64,000 nucleotides of DNA from contig NZ_CP011530.1 in assembly GCF_001605725.1 (NCBI RefSeq), forward strand, positions 4,216,001-4,280,000. Direction: 5' to 3'. The stretch comes from Mycobacteroides immunogenum. Lineage in GTDB: Bacteria > Actinomycetota > Actinomycetes > Mycobacteriales > Mycobacteriaceae. A program made the translations under genes and the position numbers. How positions within the stretch are numbered: position 1 is the first letter of the stretch; every line of letters begins with the position of its first letter. Positions 1 through 8,585 of this stretch are shown piece after piece. Under the pieces are notes generated by a model. That model was given only the letters and a program-made list of their open reading frames with translations, made no database searches and had not been told where the DNA came from.

Positions 1-500
1 TGCCCGATACCCCCGCGCTACTGGGCACCGCCGAAGAGATTCCACTGCCCGACAACAGCGTGGATGCCGTGCTGGTGGCGCAGGCCTGGCATTGGGTGGA
101 CCCCGAGCGCGCCATCCCCGAGGTGGCACGAGTACTCCGCCCGGGCGGGCGACTGGGCCTGGTGTGGAATGTGCGCGACGAACGCCTGGGCTGGGTGTCG
201 GACCTGGGGCACATCATCGGCCATGAGAACGCGTCGGACTCGGCCGACATCCAGGAGCTTCCCGCACCGTTCACAGCGCAAGAGCGCCACCAGGTGGAGT
301 GGACGAGTTACCTTACCCCGCAAGCACTTCTAGATATGGTGGCCTCACGCAGCTACTGCATCACCGCCCCCGAGGCCGCCCGGAAGAAGACCCTGCAGCA
401 GGTTCGCGAGCTGCTTGCCACCCATCCCGCGCTGGCACAGTCGACGGGTCTTGCGCTGCCCTACGTGACGGTGAGCATCCGGGCGACCCTGAATCACTGA
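1..500 (+). CDS. Class I SAM-dependent methyltransferase, C-terminal part (5' truncated by window)
   Basis: The reading frame is open from the left edge and stops with TGA at 498-500, so only the last ~165 residues are present. Near the start the fragment reads AEEIPLPDNSVDAVLVAQAWHWVDP, cut here as IPLPDNSVDAV and AQAWHWVDP. This is the motif II/III region of a methyltransferase-11 fold, followed by the post-III segment RVLRPGGRLGLVWN. The SAM-binding glycine motif I must lie upstream of the window. The substrate cannot be read from the sequence. The next gene starts 66 bases downstream on the same strand and looks unrelated. Family assignment is firm; function is unknown. Confidence 0.8.
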   Translation, partial: PDTPALLGTAEEIPLPDNSVDAVLVAQAWHWVDPERAIPEVARVLRPGGRLGLVWNVRDERLGWVSDLGHIIGHENASDSADIQELPAPFTAQERHQVEWTSYLTPQALLDMVASRSYCITAPEAARKKTLQQVRELLATHPALAQSTGLALPYVTVSIRATLNH

Positions 501-566
501 ACGGGTGCCTCAATTCACAGGGTTCTTCCCAAGACGCGCGCGCCCCGGTGCCGCTACGGTGTACCC

Positions 567-1235
567 GTGCATACGGATCGCCGCCTGCTGGCAGCCCTCT
601 TTGTCACCACCACGCTCCTGACCCCGGCACTCGCCAGCTGTGGCTCCAACGGGTCACCCTCCGAGGCTCCGAGTGCGTCCGAGCCCACCTCGAGCAGTGC
701 GCCTGCCGAGCGGCATACCCGCCAGTTCATCCCCGACCTGGGCATCTACATCAGCACACCCAATGACTGGGTGTCCTTCGCCGACGGGGTGCACAACAAC
801 AAGGGACTGGTCACCTACCAGGTCCGGCCGAAGTGGGAATCATCGGAGCTGGCCCAGTACGTGCGGATCCGCAAGCTGGCACCGTCCGATGACGCCCCCG
901 AGGTGAAGGGCTGGCTGGCCGCATCCAACGCCGACGCGGTGAGCGACTTCGTCAAGACCCGCAAGTCGAAAGTCACTGCGGACAAACGAGACTCATGGGA
1001 TGGCCCCAATCTGCCCGGCGCCTCGGCCAGCCTGGAGCTGGAGAAGCCACCGGCCGCCGAGGGCAAGCCACCGGTAGCCGCCACGCCAAAGATCTACGTG
1101 GCCTTCGTGGGGCAAGGCGATCAGCGTTGGCAGATCGCCACCACCAATGTGGTCGGCGCCAACAGCGAACCGTCCGAGCAGTTCCTGGGCGAGCAGGCCG
1201 ACTCCATCGCGCGGTCGGTGCAGCTGCTCAAGTAG
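567..1235 (+). CDS. Secreted lipoprotein, LpqN/LpqT-like
   Basis: The protein has 222 residues and starts at GTG. It opens with a basic residue pair and a hydrophobic stretch ending in the lipobox LASC, with the cysteine near residue 25. A Ser/Pro/Ala-rich linker of about 20 residues follows, as in mycobacterial lipoproteins. The mature part carries IPDLGIYISTPNDWVSF and a C-terminal segment resembling the LpqN/LpqT family of cell-envelope lipoproteins (inference from sequence style, not a search). It is probably anchored on the outer face of the membrane. The convergent DUF3017 gene ends 5 bases downstream. The role is unknown. Confidence 0.72.
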   Translation: MHTDRRLLAALFVTTTLLTPALASCGSNGSPSEAPSASEPTSSSAPAERHTRQFIPDLGIYISTPNDWVSFADGVHNNKGLVTYQVRPKWESSELAQYVRIRKLAPSDDAPEVKGWLAASNADAVSDFVKTRKSKVTADKRDSWDGPNLPGASASLELEKPPAAEGKPPVAATPKIYVAFVGQGDQRWQIATTNVVGANSEPSEQFLGEQADSIARSVQLLK

Positions 1236-1239
1236 CGCC

Positions 1240-1557
1240 CTAGCCGGTACCCAGCGGATCGATGGTCAACGCAAGGTAGACCATCGCCGCCGCGACGGCA
1301 CCGAGAGCCCCCACATCAAAGGTCTTGCTGCGCACCGCAAGTAGGCCCGCGGTCTCGTCGGTAAGCACCAGGCGCATCGCCGCCGCGATACCGACGGCGA
1401 TGCCGACCACCAACGCACCGCGCCGCCAGCGGTCGGCGATCACCAAACCCAACGCCACCAGAAAAACCGCTGACACCACCAGAATCGGCCACTGTTCACG
1501 GGCAAATCGGCGGACGGCATCCAACGCGTCGCCGAACAGGTCCCGGGTAGTGGTCAC
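1240..1557 (-). CDS. DUF3017 small membrane protein
   Basis: The protein has 105 residues and three predicted membrane helices: [19 protein letters not shown], the stretch [17 protein letters not shown], and [16 protein letters not shown] near the C-terminus. It matches the DUF3017 family found beside folD in actinobacteria (Rv3355c in M. tuberculosis, from memory). Its ATG overlaps the folD stop by 4 bases (1554-1557), so the pair is translationally coupled. No catalytic motif is visible and no function is established. The fixed linkage to folD is the only functional hint. Confidence 0.82.
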   Translation of the reverse strand: MTTTRDLFGDALDAVRRFAREQWPILVVSAVFLVALGLVIADRWRRGALVVGIAVGIAAAMRLVLTDETAGLLAVRSKTFDVGALGAVAAAMVYLALTIDPLGTG

Positions 1558-2399
1558 GAACGCTCCGCTCGCTCGATCACGTTGGTGAGCAAGAAGGCTC
1601 GGGTCAGCGGCCCGACCCCACCGGGGTTGGGCGAGACGTACCCGGCGACATCCCAGACATCCTCGGCCACGTCGCCGGTCAACTTGTCGTCGACCCGGCT
1701 CACGCCCACGTCGATCACCGCGGCGCCCGGCTTGACCATGTCGGCGGTCACCATGTGCGGCACGCCGGCGGCGGCCACGATGATGTCGGCCTGCCGGGTC
1801 AGCGCGGCCAGGTCACGGGTTCCGGTGTGGCACAGGGTGACTGTCGCATTCTCCGAGCGCCGGGTGAGCAGCAGCCCCAGGGGACGCCCCACCGTGACGC
1901 CACGGCCGATCACCACCACATGTGCGCCGTCGAGTGCGACGTCGTAGCGACGCAGCAGATAGACGATGCCCCGCGGCGTGCACGGAAGCGGCGCTTCCTT
2001 GCCCAGTACCAGCCGCCCCAGGTTCGTCGGGTGCAGCCCGTCGGCGTCCTTGTCGGGATCGATGCGCTCCAGCGCCTCGTTCTCGTCGAGATGCTTGGGC
2101 AACGGCAGCTGCACGATGTAGCCCGTGCAATCCGGGTTGGCGTTCAGCTCGTCGATGGTGGCGCACAGCGTGGCCTGGTCGATATCGGCGGGCAGATCGC
2201 GGCGGATCGAGTTGAGGCCCACCTTGGCGCAGTCCGCGTGCTTGCCACGCACATAGGCGTGCGAGCCCGGGTCGTCACCCACCAGGATGGTGCCCAGCCC
2301 CGGTGTCTTGCCCGCCGCCTTCAGCGCCGCGGCGCGGGTGGCCAGCTCCACAAAAATCTCATCGCGGGTGGCCTTGCCGTCAAGTCGAGTCGCCGTCAC
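1554..2399 (-). CDS. folD: Bifunctional methylenetetrahydrofolate dehydrogenase/cyclohydrolase FolD
   Basis: FolD interconverts 5,10-methylene-, methenyl- and 10-formyl-tetrahydrofolate in the cytosol and supplies one-carbon units for purines and formyl-Met-tRNA. The protein is 281 residues, the usual length. It shows the substrate motif [13 protein letters not shown] with the catalytic lysine, the conserved QLPLP segment and the NADP-binding [14 protein letters not shown]. The GVPHMV and [13 protein letters not shown] motifs near the end are diagnostic. The start is GTG at 2399. It lies upstream of, and overlaps, the DUF3017 gene. Confidence 0.97.
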   Translation of the reverse strand: MTATRLDGKATRDEIFVELATRAAALKAAGKTPGLGTILVGDDPGSHAYVRGKHADCAKVGLNSIRRDLPADIDQATLCATIDELNANPDCTGYIVQLPLPKHLDENEALERIDPDKDADGLHPTNLGRLVLGKEAPLPCTPRGIVYLLRRYDVALDGAHVVVIGRGVTVGRPLGLLLTRRSENATVTLCHTGTRDLAALTRQADIIVAAAGVPHMVTADMVKPGAAVIDVGVSRVDDKLTGDVAEDVWDVAGYVSPNPGGVGPLTRAFLLTNVIERAERS

Positions 2400-2451
2400 A
2401 CGCCCAGTATTCCTGGGCCTACAGCTCTTCGCGCAAGCGGCTCATCGCCCC

Positions 2452-3102
2452 TCACCACGTGTCCCAGTGCAGGACGTCGGCGAGCGGCTGACGCTTGGCG
2501 AGCTGGAAGTCGGTGCCGACGGTGTACGCGATGGGGAACAGCCCACCCTGGGTGATCTTGTCGAACGGGATACCCAGGATGTCCGCGGTGCGCTTCTCAC
2601 CGTCGTCCATCAGGTGCAATGTCGTCCAGGCCGACCCCAGACCGCGGTTACGCGCGGCAAGCATGAAGCTCCACACCGCGGGGAGCAGCGATCCCCACGA
2701 CGATGCCGCACCCACCACCGGCAGATTGTCGAGGCGTCCCTCGATGCAGGGAATGAGGAACAGCGGCGAGCGCTCGAAGTTCTCGGCGAGGTAGCCGGCC
2801 GAATCCACGACCTTTGCCTTGCGCTCTGCCCGAGAATCACCTTCGGCGTAGGTGGCGCCCGCGCCCTTGGCGTACTTGTTCCAGCCCTCGCGGTAGATGT
2901 CGGCGATCGCCTTCTTCTTGCCGGCGTCCTCCACGATCACCCAGTGCCAGCCCTGATGGTTGGAACCGGTCGGTGCCTGCAGCGCGATATTCAGGCATTC
3001 CTCGACAACCGCGCGCTCGACGGGCTTGTCGAAATCCAGGCGCTTGCGCACCGAACGGGTGGTGGTCAGAACTTCGTCGGCCGACAAATTCAGGGAGGTC
3101 AT
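2452..3102 (-). CDS. Nitroreductase family flavoprotein
   Basis: This 216-residue protein belongs to the FMN-dependent nitroreductase fold. It has the N-terminal RSVRKRLDF flavin-phosphate motif, the APTGSNHQGWHWVIV segment that caps FMN, and GSAWTTLHLM near the C-terminus. Such enzymes reduce nitro groups, quinones or flavins with NAD(P)H. The physiological substrate cannot be inferred. An upstream in-frame ATG exists at 3150, but the ATG at 3102 (MTSLNLS) is preferred because the preceding residues are not family-like. It is convergently isolated from folD by about 50 bases and divergent from the flavin oxidoreductase at 3192. Confidence 0.85.
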   Translation of the reverse strand: MTSLNLSADEVLTTTRSVRKRLDFDKPVERAVVEECLNIALQAPTGSNHQGWHWVIVEDAGKKKAIADIYREGWNKYAKGAGATYAEGDSRAERKAKVVDSAGYLAENFERSPLFLIPCIEGRLDNLPVVGAASSWGSLLPAVWSFMLAARNRGLGSAWTTLHLMDDGEKRTADILGIPFDKITQGGLFPIAYTVGTDFQLAKRQPLADVLHWDTW

Positions 3103-3191
3103 ACGACGAACGTACATCCACCGCGCGTGCCGAAAAGTAGGAGTCCACATCCAGAATCTGTCGCCCGTCGTCGCGGCGTAATGTCCCGCCC

Positions 3192-4370
3192 ATGGGCAGT
3201 GACGCCGCTGGAGTTCCCGACGTGTTGGCGCCCGCGCGACTCGGCCCCATCACCCTGCGCAACCGGACAATCAAGGCCGCCACGTTCGAGGCCGCCTCCC
3301 CCGACGCCTTCGTGACCGACGATCTCATCGAATATCACCGCAAACCCGCACTCGGCGGGGTCGGCATGACCACGGTCGCGTATTGCGCCGTCGCCCCCGA
3401 GGGACGCACCGAATACGGCCAGGTCTGGATGCGCGAAGAAGCCATCCCCGGGCTGCGCCGCCTCACCAGTGCGATCCACGACACCGGTGCCGCCGTATCG
3501 GCACAGATCGGCCACGCCGGCCCGGTCGCCAACGCACGATCCAACGGATTCCCGGCGCTGTCGCCGATCCGGTTCTTCAACCCGTTGGGCATGAAATTCG
3601 CCCGCCGGGCCAGCGCCTCGGACATCGACGGTGTGATCGCCGCGCACGCGAACGCGGCCCGGCTGGCCATCGAGGCAGGTTTCGATGCCGTCGAAATCCA
3701 TTTGGGTCACGGATATTTCGTGAGCTCATTCCTGAGCCCGCTGTTCAATCGGCGCGGCGACGAGTACGGCGGCTCACTGGCCAACCGTGCCAAGGTGGCC
3801 CGTGCCGTGGTGCAGGCGGTACGCAAGGTCGCCGGCGGGCGGCTGGCCGTCACCGCGAAGCTGACCATGACCGACGGCATCCGCGGCGGCATTCCCATCG
3901 AGGAATCCCTGCAGACGGCCAAATGGCTGCAAGAGGACGGTGGGCTCGATGCCCTGGAGCTGACCGCGGGCAGCTCCCTGGTCAATCCCATGTACTTGTT
4001 CCGCGGCGACGTTCCAATCCGCGAGCTCGCCCAGGGCTTCCCCAAGCCCATGGGGTGGGGCGTACGGCTGACGGGAAAGAAGTTCTTCCGGTCCTATCCC
4101 TACCGCGACGCCTTTCTGCTGGACGATGCCCGCCGATTCCGCGCCGAGCTGGACATGCCGCTGATTCTCTTGGGCGGCATCGCCGGCGGCGAGTCGATGG
4201 ACCTGGCCATGGCCGAGGGCTTCGATTTTGTGGCCATGGGCCGCGCGTTGCTCGCCGATCCGGATCTGGTGAATCGGGTGGCGGCCGACCGGCAGACGCA
4301 TTCGCGGTGCACCCACTGCAATCAATGCATGGCAACAATTTTCAGCAAAACTCATTGCGTGCTCACCTAG
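3192..4370 (+). CDS. NADH:flavin oxidoreductase, Old Yellow Enzyme family, with short Cys-rich tail
   Basis: A 392-residue TIM-barrel flavoenzyme. It begins with the FMN-side motif LGPITLRNRTIKA, has GAAVSAQIGHAGP, the strand EIHLGHGYFVSSFLSP, and a barrel end LILLGGIAGGESMD with DFVAMGRALLADP for FMN phosphate. The last 22 residues hold Cys373, Cys376, Cys379 and Cys389 (C-x2-C-x2-C-x9-C). This resembles the 4Fe-4S ligand pattern of 2,4-dienoyl-CoA reductases, but the downstream FAD/NADPH domain is absent. It likely reduces an activated C=C bond; the substrate is unknown. It is divergent from the nitroreductase gene. Confidence 0.85.
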   Translation: MGSDAAGVPDVLAPARLGPITLRNRTIKAATFEAASPDAFVTDDLIEYHRKPALGGVGMTTVAYCAVAPEGRTEYGQVWMREEAIPGLRRLTSAIHDTGAAVSAQIGHAGPVANARSNGFPALSPIRFFNPLGMKFARRASASDIDGVIAAHANAARLAIEAGFDAVEIHLGHGYFVSSFLSPLFNRRGDEYGGSLANRAKVARAVVQAVRKVAGGRLAVTAKLTMTDGIRGGIPIEESLQTAKWLQEDGGLDALELTAGSSLVNPMYLFRGDVPIRELAQGFPKPMGWGVRLTGKKFFRSYPYRDAFLLDDARRFRAELDMPLILLGGIAGGESMDLAMAEGFDFVAMGRALLADPDLVNRVAADRQTHSRCTHCNQCMATIFSKTHCVLT

Positions 4371-4380
4371 CATCGCTGTC

Positions 4381-4698
4381 ATGACGACAGCGGCCGCGGG
4401 CCGGAAACCGGGGACCGCGGAGTCCATCGCCAGCTGGCTGCTCTGGCTGCTGGTCAGCGTGGCGGCAGGAATCGTCACGTTCACCGCGATCTTTCCGCTG
4501 GCATTCAGTGGCGCCGTCCCCGATCAGGCCGATGCCGCCGCCGCGTTATTCGTCTGGTCGTTACTGACCGCGGTCACGTGCGTGGCCGCGGCCGTTGCGA
4601 TGGGCATCGGGCACTTGTGTCACTGGCACATTTGGTACTGGCCGGCGCTGTGCGCGCTCGTCCTCATCAGGACGCTCGTCTTATTGCACAACCTCTGA
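4381..4698 (+). CDS. Small hypothetical membrane protein
   Basis: A 105-residue ORF starting 10 bases after the flavin oxidoreductase, so probably co-transcribed. Three hydrophobic segments are visible: about residues 16-40 (SWLLWLLVSVAAGIVTFTAI), 55-78 and 82-100 (WYWPALCALVLIRTLVLL). Two His residues lie between helices 2 and 3 (GIGHLCHWHIWYW). I do not recognise the family. Coding character is supported by GC-rich third positions and absence of overlap with other genes. Confidence 0.6.
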   Translation: MTTAAAGRKPGTAESIASWLLWLLVSVAAGIVTFTAIFPLAFSGAVPDQADAAAALFVWSLLTAVTCVAAAVAMGIGHLCHWHIWYWPALCALVLIRTLVLLHNL

Positions 4699-4721
4699 AC
4701 TTCACGCGCACCAGGGCGTAG

Positions 4722-5132
4722 TCACCCGATGGTTACGTCCGTCGACGACAAGGCTCCATCATGGGCTTCCCGGTTGCGCACGATGCGCGCCACATTGCGC
4801 TCAGCCCACGCCCGCAGGTGGTCGATGGGCTCGCGAAGCGAAACGCCCAACTCGGTCAGCTGGTATTCCACTGTCGGCGGGACGGTGGCATAAGCCATCC
4901 GCGTCACCAAGCCGTCGCGGAGCATCGAGCGCAGCGTGGACGTGAGCACCTTGCCGGTTACGCCGCCGACGCGATCGCGCAGGACAGTGAACCGCAAGGG
5001 TCCGTCGGCAAGGGCCGCGACCACCAGGACTGTCCACTTGTCCCCGACTCTGTCCAACACGATCCGGGTGGGGCATTCCGTGTCGAACAGATTTCCCAAC
5101 CAGTCATCCATGGGCTGTGACGAGGCAGACAT
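4722..5132 (-). CDS. HxlR-family winged-helix transcriptional regulator
   Basis: A 136-residue DNA-binding protein with the HxlR signatures CPTRIVLDRVGDKWTVLVV (with the conserved Cys near the N-terminus), GPLRFTVLRDRVGGVTGKVL and YQLTELGVSLREPI. HxlR proteins often sense electrophiles or quinones through that cysteine. The ATG at 5132 is chosen because GGAG (5139-5142) sits 6 bases upstream; a further ATG at 5144 has no ribosome site and overlaps the putative operator. It is divergent from the NAD(P)-binding protein at 5220, a common regulator/target arrangement. Confidence 0.88.
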   Translation of the reverse strand: MSASSQPMDDWLGNLFDTECPTRIVLDRVGDKWTVLVVAALADGPLRFTVLRDRVGGVTGKVLTSTLRSMLRDGLVTRMAYATVPPTVEYQLTELGVSLREPIDHLRAWAERNVARIVRNREAHDGALSSTDVTIG

Positions 5133-5149
5133 CGAAAACTCCATTAGTT

Positions 5150-5166
5150 ACTTTGAGGTACCAAGT
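5150..5166. promoter_or_regulatory. Putative HxlR operator between divergent genes
   Basis: The 75-base gap between the HxlR gene and the oxidoreductase holds the inverted repeat ACTT-N9-AAGT (5150-5153 and 5163-5166), flanked by TT and TT to give TTACTT...AAGTTA. Spacing and position fit an autoregulatory HxlR site. This is inference from the sequence only. Confidence 0.45.
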
Positions 5167-5219
5167 TACCACTGGATACCGTCGGGGCGTTCGCACGAAT
5201 CGAAGAAGGGACTAGCCCC

Positions 5220-5813
5220 ATGAAGATCGCAATATTCGGCGCAACCGGAATGGTCGGCTCGCGCATCGCCGCCGAGCTACGCGGACGCGGACACGAGGTG
5301 ACCGGATACAGCCGCCGCGGTAGTGACGACGCCCAACCCGGGACACTCTCCGACAGCACTCTCGTGGCGACAGCCGCCGCCGAGCATGACGCTGTTGTCT
5401 CCGCGATCGGACCAAGCCGTTCCGGTGAACCACACAGCGAATTCATCGACGCGATCAGCACAGCCGCCGCAAACCTGCGCGGCACCCGGCTGTTCGTCGT
5501 CGGCGGCGCGGGAACGCTCCGCGTCAACGGAATACGCCTGGTCGACTCCCCGGAGTTCCCGGAGGCATACCGCGCCGAGGCGCTGACTCAGGGTGCCGCG
5601 CTGGAGATACTCGAGCGGACCGGACAAGACGTGGACTGGGTGTACCTCTCCCCGGCGCCGCTTATCGAGCCGGGAGAGCGCACGGGTTCCTACCGCGTCG
5701 CAGGTGACTCCCCGGCGGGCCAGCGCATCTCGGCCGAAGATTTCGCGGTCGCGGTAGCCGACGAACTCGAACACCCGGCACACCGGCGCGAGCGATTTAC
5801 GGTCGCCAATTGA
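5220..5813 (+). CDS. NAD(P)-binding Rossmann protein, YwnB/NmrA-like
   Basis: A 197-residue protein of the atypical short-chain dehydrogenase type. It has the N-terminal dinucleotide motif MKIAIFGATGMVGSRIA (GxxGxxG), a basic residue after strand 2 (YSRRGSDD) and the core segment RLFVVGGAGTLRV. The C-terminal VDWVYLSPAPLIEPGERTG is typical of the family. These proteins are NAD(P)H-binding reductases or redox sensors. Divergence from the HxlR regulator suggests induction by electrophile or quinone stress. An AAGG lies about 8 bases before the ATG. Confidence 0.82.
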   Translation: MKIAIFGATGMVGSRIAAELRGRGHEVTGYSRRGSDDAQPGTLSDSTLVATAAAEHDAVVSAIGPSRSGEPHSEFIDAISTAAANLRGTRLFVVGGAGTLRVNGIRLVDSPEFPEAYRAEALTQGAALEILERTGQDVDWVYLSPAPLIEPGERTGSYRVAGDSPAGQRISAEDFAVAVADELEHPAHRRERFTVAN

Positions 5814-5833
5814 CGCTGCGCACGAGCGCACCG

Positions 5834-5870
5834 GTCTTCCCGCGCCCGTGAGCATCCGGCGCGGGAAGAC
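5834..5870 (+). terminator. Hairpin terminator after the NAD(P)-binding gene
   Basis: A perfect 13-bp inverted repeat (GTCTTCCCGCGCC at 5834-5846, reverse complement at 5858-5870, 11-base loop) begins 21 bases after the stop codon. There is no T tract, as is common for mycobacterial terminators. Confidence 0.65.
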
Positions 5871-5905
5871 TGACCACTGGCTGTGAACCGATACAGTCGG
5901 TAGCG

Positions 5906-8500
5906 ATGACTGGTCGGGAAGCACCCACTCTCACGGTGGCATTCGACGGTGACGAGCGAAAGTTCGCACCCGGGCACGATATTCATATCGGCCGCGATAT
6001 CCACGCCGATGTACGCATCACACACCCGTTGGTGTCGCGTATCCACCTGATAATCAGGTTTGTCGACGGCAAATGGATCGCCGAGGACCAACGCAGTCTC
6101 AACGGCATGTTCGTCAACGGCCGTCAGGTCGGTTGGGTCGAGGTGCGCGATGACACCGTGATCAACCTGGGCGATCCGGGCGGCCCACGGCTGACCTTCG
6201 CGCTCGGAGGCCTGGGCAGCGAGACACAGCTGGGCATCGCTCCCCCGACCATGCGCGGGTATGTCTCGGGCACCCAACAGCAGACGCCCTACACCGGCGC
6301 TCAGCAGCCCGGCACCACCGGCCAGCCGTACTCAAGTGCCCAGCAGCACTACCCCACCGGCGGGTACCAGTCCGCCCCGCAGGCATACGGCCAGCCGCCC
6401 AGTCAGCAGCATCCGTACGGAGCCCCGCCGTCGGCCGCCCATACCTACGGGACACCCAGCACCTCGGGCCCCACCCGGCCGCGCCAGCAATACCCGTCGG
6501 AACCCATCCCGGCGCCTGCCTCCTATTCCAGCGAGCCGGTTGAGCCCTTCGGGACACGGGCGATGCGCGCACTGGGCATCGGCGGCGCGCCCAAGCCGAC
6601 ACCCGGCGCCATCACCGTCGGCCGCGCTCCCGACAACACCATCGTCGTCAACGATGTGCTGGCCTCGCGCCACCACGCCTTGTTGCTTCCGACAGCGGGC
6701 GGCCTGGAGATCCAGGACCTGCACACCATCAACGGCACCTTCGTCAACGGCGTCCAGGTGGAGCAGTCGTCGCTGCGCGAAGGCGACACCGTCACCATCG
6801 GTAACGTCGACCTGGTCGTCCAGGACGGCACGCTGGTCAAGCCGACGATGGCCACCCGGGTCGGCGGCCTTGAGGTGCAAGGCATCGACTTCGTCGTCGA
6901 GGGCGGCAAGAAGCTGCTCGACGACATCAGCTTCTCGGCGGGTCCCGGCTCGCTGACCGCGGTGATCGGACCCTCCGGCGCCGGCAAGTCCACCCTGGCC
7001 CGGCTCATCGTCGGCAACACCCAACCGTCGGCGGGCAAGGTGTCCTTCGAGGGGCACGGGGTGCACGCCGAATATGCCGTGATGCGAAACCGCATCGGCA
7101 TGGTGCCGCAGGACGATGTGGTGCACCCGCAGCTGACCGTCAGCCAGGCGCTGCATTACGCCGCCGAGCTGCGCCTGCCGCCGGATACCACCAAGGAAGA
7201 TCGTGAGCAGGTGGTGTCCCGGGTTCTCGAGGAACTCGAGATGACCAAGCACGCCGAGACGCGCGTTGACAAGCTCTCCGGTGGGCAGCGCAAGCGGGCC
7301 TCGGTGGCCATGGAGCTGCTGACCGGCCCGTCGCTGCTGATCCTGGACGAGCCCACCTCCGGTCTGGACCCGGCGCTGGACCGTCAGGTGATGAGCCTGA
7401 TGCGCCAGCTCGCCGATGCGGGCCGCGTGGTCGTGGTGGTTACCCACTCACTGACCTACCTGAGCTACTGCGACCAGGTGCTGCTGTTGGCGCCCGGCGG
7501 CAAGACCGCCTACTGCGGGCCGCCCCGTGGCATCGGCCAGGAGATGGGCACCACCGACTGGGCCGACATCTTCGCCAATGCCGCCGCCGATCCCGACGGG
7601 GTGCATCAGGCCTATCTGTCGCGGCACCCCGCCGCGAACAAACCGGTCACGGCGGCAAGCAAGCCCGGCGATCTGGGCAAGCCCCCCAAGACCAGCCTGC
7701 TGCGGCAGGTCTCCACGGTGGCGCGCCGCCAGGGACGGCTGATTCTTGCCGACCGCGGGTACTTCATCTTCTTGGCGCTACTGCCGTTTGTCCTTGCGGG
7801 CCTGGTGTTGTCGGTGCCTGGTAGTGCCGGTTTCAACGTGGCTTTGCCCGACAACCCGAACGAACCGGGGCTGTTGCTGGCGCTGACGAACCTCGGTGCG
7901 AGCTTCCTGGGTCTGGCGCTGACCATCCGCGACCTGATCGGTGAGCGGGTGATCTTCCGGCGTGAGCAGGCGGTGGGTCTGTCGGCCACTGCCTATCTGC
8001 TCGCCAAGATCATCACCTACTGCGGTGCTGCCATCGTGCAATCGGCGATCATGACGGCCGTCATCGTGATCGTGCGCGGCGGACCCACCCAGGGTGCGGT
8101 GCTACTGGGCAGCGCGAACTTTGAGCTCTGGGTGGCCGTCGCGGCAACCGCGTGCGCGGCCACGGTGTTGGGCCTGGTGCTGTCGTCGCTGGCCACCTCG
8201 GCCGAGCAGGTGATGCCGATGCTGGTGATCGCCACCATGACCCAGATCGTGTTCAGCGGTGGTCTCATCCCGGTGACGGGTCGTGCCGGGCTCGAACAGC
8301 TTTCGTTCCTCTTCCCGTCGCGCTGGGGTTTTGCGGCCACCGCCGCGACCTGCGATCTGCGCAAGCTGGTGCCGGTGGGGCCGCAGGACGAGTTGTGGAA
8401 CCACGATGCCGGCACCTGGCTGTTCGACATGGGCATCCTGGCGCTGCTCTCGCTGGTGATGGCCGGGTTCGTGCGCTGGCGCATCCGCCTGAAGGCCTGA
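5906..8500 (+). CDS. ABC transporter with two FHA domains, ATPase and permease fused (Rv1747-like)
   Basis: An 864-residue membrane exporter half. FHA1 spans about residues 23-95 (HIGRDIHADVRI, VSRIHLII). A Gln/Pro/Tyr/Thr-rich linker covers ~110-215. FHA2 spans ~235-305 (TVGRAPDNTIVV, ASRHHALLL). The ATPase follows with Walker A GPSGAGKST (355-363), signature LSGGQRKR and Walker B LLILDEPTSGLDP. An ABC2-type permease with about six helices occupies the C-terminal third. In M. tuberculosis Rv1747 exports a cell-wall phosphatidylinositol mannoside-type lipid and is controlled by PknF phosphorylation (knowledge of the family). No kinase gene is adjacent here. It has its own region between two hairpins. 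Confidence 0.93.
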   Translation: MTGREAPTLTVAFDGDERKFAPGHDIHIGRDIHADVRITHPLVSRIHLIIRFVDGKWIAEDQRSLNGMFVNGRQVGWVEVRDDTVINLGDPGGPRLTFALGGLGSETQLGIAPPTMRGYVSGTQQQTPYTGAQQPGTTGQPYSSAQQHYPTGGYQSAPQAYGQPPSQQHPYGAPPSAAHTYGTPSTSGPTRPRQQYPSEPIPAPASYSSEPVEPFGTRAMRALGIGGAPKPTPGAITVGRAPDNTIVVNDVLASRHHALLLPTAGGLEIQDLHTINGTFVNGVQVEQSSLREGDTVTIGNVDLVVQDGTLVKPTMATRVGGLEVQGIDFVVEGGKKLLDDISFSAGPGSLTAVIGPSGAGKSTLARLIVGNTQPSAGKVSFEGHGVHAEYAVMRNRIGMVPQDDVVHPQLTVSQALHYAAELRLPPDTTKEDREQVVSRVLEELEMTKHAETRVDKLSGGQRKRASVAMELLTGPSLLILDEPTSGLDPALDRQVMSLMRQLADAGRVVVVVTHSLTYLSYCDQVLLLAPGGKTAYCGPPRGIGQEMGTTDWADIFANAAADPDGVHQAYLSRHPAANKPVTAASKPGDLGKPPKTSLLRQVSTVARRQGRLILADRGYFIFLALLPFVLAGLVLSVPGSAGFNVALPDNPNEPGLLLALTNLGASFLGLALTIRDLIGERVIFRREQAVGLSATAYLLAKIITYCGAAIVQSAIMTAVIVIVRGGPTQGAVLLGSANFELWVAVAATACAATVLGLVLSSLATSAEQVMPMLVIATMTQIVFSGGLIPVTGRAGLEQLSFLFPSRWGFAATAATCDLRKLVPVGPQDELWNHDAGTWLFDMGILALLSLVMAGFVRWRIRLKA

Positions 8501-8514
8501 CCCTCCCCGCCTTC

Positions 8515-8550
8515 CCGCCGAGTGTGAGCGCTAGTGCGCACACTCGGCGG
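8515..8550. terminator. Bidirectional hairpin between convergent genes
   Basis: A 12-bp perfect stem (CCGCCGAGTGTG at 8515-8526, reverse complement at 8539-8550) lies between the convergent ABC transporter and mfpA genes. A further related half (CTCACACTCGACGCG) follows at about 8567-8582, just before the mfpA stop. It may also be a copy of a dispersed mycobacterial repeat. Confidence 0.6.
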
Positions 8551-8585
8551 AAATCGCGCCCTACCCCTCACACTCGACGCGAGGT

